Shown: positions 58,948 through 64,000 of the stretch, piece by piece
How positions within the stretch are numbered: the stretch's first letter is position 1
How the letters are laid out: each line of letters starts with the position of its first letter
Virus record (IMG/VR): IMGVR_UViG_3300046804_002503
Span: 1 to 64,000 of that record
Direction: 5' to 3' (one strand)
Source: a virus
DNA: 64,000 nucleotides
Notes under the pieces: model-generated
Databases searched by the model: none
What the model was told of the DNA's origin: nothing
The model's input: the letters and a program-made list of their open reading frames with translations, nothing else
Made by a program: the position numbers and the translations under genes

Positions 58948-60099
58948 TTAATAAAGGTTAAATTTTATTCCACTGATTCCTGATAGGATAGTACTTACTC
59001 CAGATTTCACAAAATGACCTTCTGTAATTTTACCGTAACCAGCCTCATTCTGAACTATAACATCTAGATAACCAGTTTCAGTAGGTACTTGGGGTAATGA
59101 AAAATCTATAAGTGATTCACCATTATAATTAAATGAATCTATTTTTATGCCATAAAAAGGCGGATAAACCGCAGACAACTTAGCAACTGCTGAAAATGGA
59201 GCAACTAAATGAACCCCAGACAACATTGTAGGGCTAGACGCACTTAAATAAACATTTTCTGGTTTAATAAAATATTTTCCTAGTAAATTAATATCTAGAC
59301 CCTGTTCAATTGGGTTGGTAGATATAAAATTAAAATATCTCGGAAAGGCATTAAGAACATACGGCCGACCAGAAACCGTAACTGTTTCTGAATTTAATTT
59401 TTCTAAGATTGTAGGTTTAAATGAACCTTGTCTGGTACTAAAAAATTCTTCATTAATAACATATATTTTTTTAATAATTTCATCTGTACTTTTAAAGAGC
59501 CAACCTTTAATTGTAAATTGAGTATCTGCAGATACTCTATAAGCTGCATTACCGGCTAATTCTGATGGATATGTTATATTTGCTGTACCGTTCCATAAAA
59601 TTTCTGTTCTTAATTCTTGATAATTGTTAGTGGGGTCTTTAACTGGAAATTTCCAAGAAATAATAATATAAGGATTACAATATGGAATAAAATTAGATAA
59701 AATTTGGTCTAAATGTTCTTGATACCTAGCCATGATAGATAGGTTAACTGTAATATTAATGGGTTGAGGTTGTGGAATTTTTTTGGAAACTACACTTGGG
59801 TCTAACGGGTCTGAGTAAGGAATGTAAAATCCATCATTTTTATTAACAACTCTGTTGTTGTCTCTAGTTAAACCCCCTAAAGTAACTGCAACTACTGGCA
59901 AAGTAATACCACCTGGACCAGGTGTTGTGAGTTGTTGAACTACTCTTTGTTTAGGTGCGTATACAAACCTAACATTGGCCTCTGAATCTGGTATTAAATT
60001 TAAATCTTTGTCATAACCCTTGACCACAATATCATTGAGAGCCTCAATAAATTGCTCTATTAAAGTCATTACCTCAAAATGATATGTGTATTTTTTCAT
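58948..60099 (-). CDS. 15: Tail sheath terminator/completion protein gp15-like
   Basis: 383 residues (T4 gp15 is 272). YTYHFEVMTLIEQFIEALND near the start, ITVNLSIMARYQEHLDQILS and NFIPYCNPYIIISWKFP near 125-155, and SADTQFTIKGWLFKSTDEII near 195 follow the order of T4-like gp15. gp15 caps the sheath and tube and meets the neck. The last 100 residues (from about 275) look like an added IPT/TIG-type domain (SFNYNGESLIDFSLPQV, GYLDVIVQNEAG). A perfect TATAAATA lies 6 nt before the ATG at 60099. An internal ATG at 60069 has a GAGG 4 nt upstream, but the family alignment supports the longer start. Confidence 0.55.
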   Translation of the reverse strand: MKKYTYHFEVMTLIEQFIEALNDIVVKGYDKDLNLIPDSEANVRFVYAPKQRVVQQLTTPGPGGITLPVVAVTLGGLTRDNNRVVNKNDGFYIPYSDPLDPSVVSKKIPQPQPINITVNLSIMARYQEHLDQILSNFIPYCNPYIIISWKFPVKDPTNNYQELRTEILWNGTANITYPSELAGNAAYRVSADTQFTIKGWLFKSTDEIIKKIYVINEEFFSTRQGSFKPTILEKLNSETVTVSGRPYVLNAFPRYFNFISTNPIEQGLDINLLGKYFIKPENVYLSASSPTMLSGVHLVAPFSAVAKLSAVYPPFYGIKIDSFNYNGESLIDFSLPQVPTETGYLDVIVQNEAGYGKITEGHFVKSGVSTILSGISGIKFNLY

Positions 60100-60105
60100 A
60101 TAGAT

Positions 60106-60113
60106 TATTTATA
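60106..60113 (-). promoter_or_regulatory. Late promoter TATAAATA before gp15-like gene
   Basis: An exact T4 late octamer that ends 6 nt before the ATG at 60099, in the 15 nt gap after the helicase gene. With T4 spacing the message would be nearly leaderless. Confidence 0.6.
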
Positions 60114-60114
60114 G

Positions 60115-61776
60115 CTACATAAATCTATCTAAAAAATATTTAGGTAGGTTGTTTTTATTGTTAACAATTGCTTTGACTATAGTGCCATCCAAAATATAAG
60201 TGACTGAATAGTCTTTTTTAGATCGTGTGCATCTACCACACATTTGTATCAAAGTATCTAGCATCTTCATGCTGTAATAATTTGGATTTTTGTCAAAGAT
60301 TTTTTTAATTCTTTTAGAACCCAATGGCAAAAATGGTGCTTTGACTATAATTTGAAATCTACCTAAATCATCATCTAAGCTAACTCCTGTATCTAACGAA
60401 GGACTAACTAAAACTGTGTCATCTTTGGTACGGGATTTGTGTTCTAATACAATGTCTTCATTAGAAATACCTACTTCTCTAAACAAAAATCTACTATTTC
60501 TACCTAAAACCTTTTTAATATTTTCTGTAATTGAGTTAGTATGAGTGTGAATTAATCCTTTTTCACCTTTATGTTTATCACATATCTCTTTTATAATATT
60601 AATAATCTTAGGAAGACTTGATTCTAGGTTTTTATGAGACAGACTATACATTGTTGAACAATATATAGGCGACTTTTGAGGGTCAAATGTTGATTTAACA
60701 TCTATAAACGTATATTCTTTATCTTTAATACCTAAACTTTTAGCATATTGTTCTGGGTTACTAATTGTAGCTGACATCAGCAATATTCTTTTACTCCTTT
60801 CAAAGAGTTGCTTTGCTAAAGGTTTAATGTCATATGGTACTAAGGTTACTTCTTTGGCTGTGCGGTTCTCTACTAGATACTGACAATCTCTCCAGTTTAA
60901 TACTACATCCATCATTGAGTTGTACAAGTTGTTCAACTTTCCGAGTCTCTGCATTTGCTTAAAAAGAATGCCGTTTGATTTGTAATTTTTACCTACCATT
61001 AAAGACACTTTATGTTTAAGCTCTGCTACTCTTTCTTTAATGTGTAAAAATAATTCACTTAACCAAAGACCTGCTTCTATTGACGAATCTGAAGTTAATT
61101 TGGTGAATGGTATTTCTTCTGATGCAAGCTGAGAATAGTTAATAACTATGCTGTATTGTCCTACAAGCTCACTTTCCAATTTGTCAGCTTCATCAAAAAT
61201 GAGATATTGTCTTTTCTGAAGAAAATTAGGAAGATTAAAAAATGCTTTATAATTTAAGACTGGATCTTTGGATGTTAATGCATCTTTGCGAGATTTAAAA
61301 TACGGACATCTATTAGCATCAAAGCATTCTTGTTTTAAACCAGGTGTAAATAAACAAGGTGCAAAATCTACTGTAACGTTTTTATCTATGTCACAATTGT
61401 AATTGTTTTTGCCTTTAGCTGCTATTTGTTCTGGAAACAATTCTATATATTGATTTTGCAAAGACCTTGTAACTGTAAGGATAGCTGCACCGAAGGGAGA
61501 TGCTGCTTCAAATTTTGAAGAATGCATCCAATTTCCAGAATTGTCTTTTTTAAATGCCTCGTACGTATTTAACAAAGTTGAAAGCTCTGAATTAATACTG
61601 TCTGAAGACCTAGCAATAGAAGTTGCTATGTGAGACTTGCCAGATCCTGTAGGTAATCTAAGGATTACATATTTTTTTCCTAAATTAAAGTAATGTTCTG
61701 CTTTTTGTAAAGCCTCAATTTGTTGAGGCCAGGGGTTGTTGCCCGGGAAGTTGCTTAGGAATGTGTTTGTCTTCAA
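60115..61776 (-). CDS. XPD/DinG-type superfamily 2 helicase with Fe-S cysteines
   Basis: 553 residues. The motifs run in order: PWPQQIEAL (Q-type, near 15), Walker A LRLPTGSGKSHIA (near 39), four cysteines at about 130-160 (NYNCDID, APCLFT, QECFD, RCPYF), DEAD-type YLIFDEADKLE (near 193), MSATISNPEQY (near 337), SPSLDTGVSLDDDLG (near 458) and motif VI QMCGRCTRSKKDY (near 515). The cysteine set between motifs I and II is the place of the Fe-S cluster in XPD, DinG and Rad3. It unwinds DNA 5' to 3' in those families, so a role in repair or recombination-driven replication is inferred. The start is a TTG inside the upstream gene, overlapping it by 62 nt. Confidence 0.8.
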   Translation of the reverse strand: MKTNTFLSNFPGNNPWPQQIEALQKAEHYFNLGKKYVILRLPTGSGKSHIATSIARSSDSINSELSTLLNTYEAFKKDNSGNWMHSSKFEAASPFGAAILTVTRSLQNQYIELFPEQIAAKGKNNYNCDIDKNVTVDFAPCLFTPGLKQECFDANRCPYFKSRKDALTSKDPVLNYKAFFNLPNFLQKRQYLIFDEADKLESELVGQYSIVINYSQLASEEIPFTKLTSDSSIEAGLWLSELFLHIKERVAELKHKVSLMVGKNYKSNGILFKQMQRLGKLNNLYNSMMDVVLNWRDCQYLVENRTAKEVTLVPYDIKPLAKQLFERSKRILLMSATISNPEQYAKSLGIKDKEYTFIDVKSTFDPQKSPIYCSTMYSLSHKNLESSLPKIINIIKEICDKHKGEKGLIHTHTNSITENIKKVLGRNSRFLFREVGISNEDIVLEHKSRTKDDTVLVSPSLDTGVSLDDDLGRFQIIVKAPFLPLGSKRIKKIFDKNPNYYSMKMLDTLIQMCGRCTRSKKDYSVTYILDGTIVKAIVNNKNNLPKYFLDRFM

Positions 61777-62005
61777 TTTCTTTGAGAAGTTCTAGGTTAA
61801 GTTCTTTTTGTACACAGGTACAGGTAAGGTAGAATAGAGTATTAGTATCTCTGCCTGTAAAGCCTCTTGCACTACATTTCTTGCAATTATTTTTGGGTTG
61901 TTTTTTAAGGGGTAATTGTCCAAGCCCCATTAATTTAACATCAGATTCTGGTAAATGGTAAAATATACCCGAAAACGCACTAAAAAATAAAATAGTTTTA
62001 CTCAT
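61715..62005 (-). CDS. Small Cys-rich putative zinc-binding phage protein
   Basis: 96 residues. NNCKKCSARGFTGRDTNTLF and YLTCTCVQ near 40-67 give a C-x2-C...C-x-C set of the kind seen in a small T4-like protein family (K-C-x-G-R-G-Y/F-T-G-x-D-T). Zinc binding is likely; function unknown. Its last 62 nt code in another frame for the helicase start, and its own start overlaps the upstream gene by 8 nt. Both frames have clear family features, so I regard both as real. Confidence 0.6.
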   Translation of the reverse strand: MSKTILFFSAFSGIFYHLPESDVKLMGLGQLPLKKQPKNNCKKCSARGFTGRDTNTLFYLTCTCVQKELNLELLKEIEDKHIPKQLPGQQPLASTN

Positions 62006-62354
62006 GGCAATTAATAGTTAATATACTATCCCAAAATTTGTTATTAGCTACCTTGGTTGCGTAAACTTTTAAATAATGTTCTATTTCCGGTGCCAATTTT
62101 GCTAAGGTTTTAATCCTATAATCAAAATAAACTAATCCTTCATCTGGATAAAATTCAATATCATAAGGAATAGGTATTTCTATTTTATCTTTGTCTCTTT
62201 TAGATGAATTAATAATAAATGAAATATAAAAATTCTTTTGATAAAAAAGAATAAGTCTACCTTGTTTATAGGTTTTGTTGTTAAATTCCAACGTTACATT
62301 TTTTTGAAGCAAAAATTTACATGCTTCTTCTAAGGTAGATCCATTAATATTCAT
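61998..62354 (-). CDS. Unrecognised small phage protein
   Basis: 118 residues, beta-rich with a possible ligand-binding half (YKQGRLILFYQKNFYISFII near 28, IPIPYDIEFYPDEGLVYFDY near 60) and a helical end. No known motif. The start overlaps the upstream stop as ATGA and its end overlaps the next start by 8 nt, so it is firmly in the operon. I do not assign a function. Confidence 0.55.
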   Translation of the reverse strand: MNINGSTLEEACKFLLQKNVTLEFNNKTYKQGRLILFYQKNFYISFIINSSKRDKDKIEIPIPYDIEFYPDEGLVYFDYRIKTLAKLAPEIEHYLKVYATKVANNKFWDSILTINCHE

Positions 62355-62731
62355 TTATCCATAAATTGAGCTTTTTCTTGTGCTGACATTTTAATTAAAA
62401 TTTCAGAAAAATATTTCCAAAATTCTTCTGGTGTACTGGCTAAAACCTGAACCACACTAGCATTGCCCGCTGGTACGGCCCTCCAGTCTTGCATGAAAAT
62501 ATCATACACAGCTAAAAGATTATAAGATTCAAAATTGTAAGCAGGTGAGTTAGTGGGTAATCTAAAATTTAAAAATTTTAATCCCATTGGAGAATTTAAA
62601 ATTTCTAAATTTAAAGAACACAGCATACGTCTAGTAGTAGGTCTGTTTGCTCGTTGCATACGTCGAGTAAATCTTAACTCTACTACATTTTTAGACAATA
62701 GTTGTTTTAACCCATTAACTGATAAGCTCAC
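62351..62731 (-). CDS. SH3-like beta-barrel phage protein
   Basis: 126 residues. VELRFTRRMQRANRPTTRRM near 17, LCSLNLEILNSPMGLKFLNF near 38 and LLAVYDIFMQDWRAVPAG near 72 match a conserved T4-like family often labelled SH3 beta-barrel fold (signature R-P-x-T-R-R-M-L-C and D-I-F-M-Q-D-W/Y-R). Its role is not known; nucleic-acid contact is possible. The start is GTG (62731), which overlaps the stop of the GroES-like gene as GTGA. Confidence 0.6.
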   Translation of the reverse strand: MSLSVNGLKQLLSKNVVELRFTRRMQRANRPTTRRMLCSLNLEILNSPMGLKFLNFRLPTNSPAYNFESYNLLAVYDIFMQDWRAVPAGNASVVQVLASTPEEFWKYFSEILIKMSAQEKAQFMDK

Positions 62732-63117
62732 TTGGTTGTTTTAGGAGAACAAACTCCAAAAATTCTATCTTCATTTAAGAAGACAATGTTTTTAAGACCA
62801 TTTAAATTAGATACTTGTAATCCTCTATCATTGGGAAATACAATAAAATCTCCTTGTTTTACAGTCTTACAGTCAGGTCCACTTAAAACTACTCTACCAA
62901 TTCTCCAAGTATGTTGTACAGCTCCCAATGGCACCCAAATACTACCTCTTTTTACTTCTGTACCTTCTTCGTTAATATCTACGTACTGGACCATTAAGAT
63001 ATTGTCTAGGACTTTTTCTAATTGCCAATCTTCTAATTCAAAGGCATTTCCTTGATAATGTTCTACTTGGATTTTTCCACCAATTCTGTCTTCTAAATTT
63101 GTAGGCCTATCTATCAT
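62728..63117 (-). CDS. GroES/gp31-like co-chaperonin
   Basis: 129 residues. The GroES fold order is visible: DNILMVQYVDINEEGTEVKR near 37 with the mobile loop before GSIWVPLG, HTWRIGRVVLSGPDCKTVKQ near 69, then GDFIVFPNDRGLQVSNLNGL near 89 and KNIVFLNEDRIFGVCS near 110. T4 gp31 is a GroES stand-in that lets GroEL fold gp23; a similar part here is inferred. The loop (residues about 45-55) carries charged residues in place of the classic hydrophobic I-V-L contact. A hydrophobic tripeptide is not obvious, so partner specificity may differ. Confidence 0.7.
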   Translation of the reverse strand: MIDRPTNLEDRIGGKIQVEHYQGNAFELEDWQLEKVLDNILMVQYVDINEEGTEVKRGSIWVPLGAVQHTWRIGRVVLSGPDCKTVKQGDFIVFPNDRGLQVSNLNGLKNIVFLNEDRIFGVCSPKTTK

Positions 63118-63123
63118 ACTATG

Positions 63124-63513
63124 TTATTTAATTTTAATGTTGAAATCTTCAAGGAGTTGATTATAAACCAATAATTCTTTTTGTGAAATCTCCATACTAG
63201 ATGCGTAATTTGTTAATTCTTCTTGTTCTAAATTTTCTTTGCTTTGTTTTTTGATGTAAGAAAATTTTTTATTTACTTTGGGCAATATTGTTCTGTAAAA
63301 ATATCCAACACATTCTGGATATTTGTTTAAACAAGTGTGCTTGAGCCATCTGTTTACAGTGACATTAATAATTTGAGCATAACTATCATCTAACATAGAA
63401 AGCCACCTATTCACAATAAAGCTAGATGGCACATTAGATGATGGTTGAATATTATTTTTTTTAATTAACCAATTAAGGTATGGAAACAAATCGTCTTTAG
63501 GTTTTTTAGTCAT
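63124..63513 (-). CDS. Possible clamp-loader small subunit, gp62-like
   Basis: 129 residues from the ATG at 63513, whose A is the last base of the previous stop (TAATG); the longer version from 63543 would need a TTG inside the upstream gene. FPYLNWLIKKN near 10, PSSFIVNRWLSMLDDSYAQI near 24 and YFYRTILPKVNKKFSYIKK near 71 follow the block order of marine T4-like gp62 (F-I-V-N-R-x-L-S, then a basic K-K-x-x-x-W/I-K end). gp62 is the single small subunit that pairs with gp44. The match is partial, so this is a working call. Confidence 0.45.
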   Translation of the reverse strand: MTKKPKDDLFPYLNWLIKKNNIQPSSNVPSSFIVNRWLSMLDDSYAQIINVTVNRWLKHTCLNKYPECVGYFYRTILPKVNKKFSYIKKQSKENLEQEELTNYASSMEISQKELLVYNQLLEDFNIKIK

Positions 63514-63965
63514 TAAATTACTTTTGTGGTAGCTATGAAACAATCTTTTAAAATGTTTTCAAAGATAGCTTTAACGTCTTCTGCGAATGATTTTGTATCT
63601 GCTTCTGATAAAAATAAAGAAAATGCAAAGGAAGGTGCTTTAGGACCTGCTGAAATATTAATTCCTAAATGACCCAAAGCTACATTTTCTGAGACTTTGG
63701 TAATACTAACACTAGCTTTACCAAAGGTTTCCATACCACTCTTTTTTAACATTAAATCATCACCTCTTACCTCTACATCATAAAGGCCGTATGTCTTTTT
63801 TCGTAGCAAATTTGCTATTTCCTGAACAAAAAGTCTTTGAAAAAATACTGCTCCGATTGGGTTCATGTTAGGAATTTCCCAACAAAAATTTAATGCATCA
63901 TCTGAATAGATAAAATCATTATTAATTTTATCTTCTAGATCTATCAGATTGTCTGTCACATTCAT
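63513..63965 (-). CDS. Lipoate/biotin ligase-fold-like protein
   Basis: 150 residues. VFFQRLFVQEIANLLRK near 41, VEVRGDDLMLKKSG near 64 and FGKASVSITKVSENVALGHL then GINISAG near 82-105 resemble the LplA/BirA-type core (R-G-D-D-L, K-x-S-x-S, H-x-G-x-N-I), most like the small archaeal-type DUF366 proteins. Whether it binds or transfers a lipoyl or biotinyl group is unknown. The ATG is preceded by AGAGG at a fair distance, one of few Shine-Dalgarno-like sites here. Confidence 0.5.
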   Translation of the reverse strand: MNVTDNLIDLEDKINNDFIYSDDALNFCWEIPNMNPIGAVFFQRLFVQEIANLLRKKTYGLYDVEVRGDDLMLKKSGMETFGKASVSITKVSENVALGHLGINISAGPKAPSFAFSLFLSEADTKSFAEDVKAIFENILKDCFIATTKVI

Positions 63966-64000
63966 TACACCTCTAGTAATATATAAAAATCCTAAAGGAG

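Noticed and set aside
60115-61776. UvsW as identity of the helicase
   Set aside because: The four cysteines between motifs I and II and the motif VI form fit XPD/DinG, not UvsW.
1-64000. tRNA genes, homing endonucleases, integrase
   Set aside because: Gaps are too small for tRNA genes and no GIY-YIG, HNH or recombinase motif was seen in any credible frame.

Overview
The window is a 64 kb piece of an AT-rich, tightly packed tailed-phage genome of the T4-like myovirus type. The capsid assembly genes 20, 21, 22 and 23, the head-completion gene 4, neck and tail-completion genes of the gp13 and gp15 type, baseplate genes 25 and 6, the clamp-loader gene 44 and a gp16-like small terminase gene are all recognisable by motif. 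Neighbouring genes overlap by 1-60 nt or are separated by a few tens of nt; no gap reaches 300 nt. I see no tRNA, CRISPR array, insertion sequence or integrase. Most start codons lack a Shine-Dalgarno sequence and follow an A/T-only stretch, which suggests a host that uses Shine-Dalgarno pairing weakly, such as Bacteroidota or Cyanobacteria. The host itself cannot be read from the sequence.

Almost everything is on the minus strand, so transcription runs from the right edge to the left. From right to left: 64.0-60.1 kb holds a lipoate-ligase-like gene, a possible gp62-like clamp-loader small subunit, a GroES/gp31-like co-chaperonin, three small conserved genes and an XPD/DinG-type helicase with an apparent Fe-S cysteine set. 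60.1-50.4 kb is the head and neck module: gp15-like, portal, a repeat fibre that may be the neck whisker, gp13-like, gp4, gp21, a gp67-like core peptide, gp22 and gp23, closed by a strong terminator. 50.4-46.2 kb holds a P-loop kinase-like gene, dUTPase, gp44 and small genes, two of them on the plus strand. 46.2-40.5 kb is the baseplate wedge: gp25, gp6 and a large PKD/propeller protein in the position of gp7. 40.5-17.3 kb carries huge fibre proteins, up to 3433 residues, built of NHL-type and RCC1-type beta-propellers, LamG, SPRY, PKD-like and YadA-head-like modules.

17.3-6.8 kb is an enzyme cassette embedded between fibre genes. It encodes two N-twitch radical SAM proteins, three related hydroxylase-like proteins (one without its histidines), an asparagine-synthetase-like amidotransferase, a protein with a prenyltransferase-barrel-like strand pattern, a PIG-L type deacetylase and three glycosyltransferase-like proteins. 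6.8-0 kb returns to fibre genes: a LamG domain split by a propeller, then three related proteins, the last with a glycine-rich adhesin-like end cut by the window edge.

The structural genes build the head, neck, baseplate and an unusually elaborate receptor-binding apparatus. The cassette most plausibly makes or attaches a modification, either on these fibres or on a host or phage glycan; this is inference from gene content and position. Octamers with the core TAAATA (TATAAATA in the best copies) recur 6-21 nt before start codons and look like T4-type late promoters. If T4 spacing holds, many late messages here would be leaderless or nearly so.
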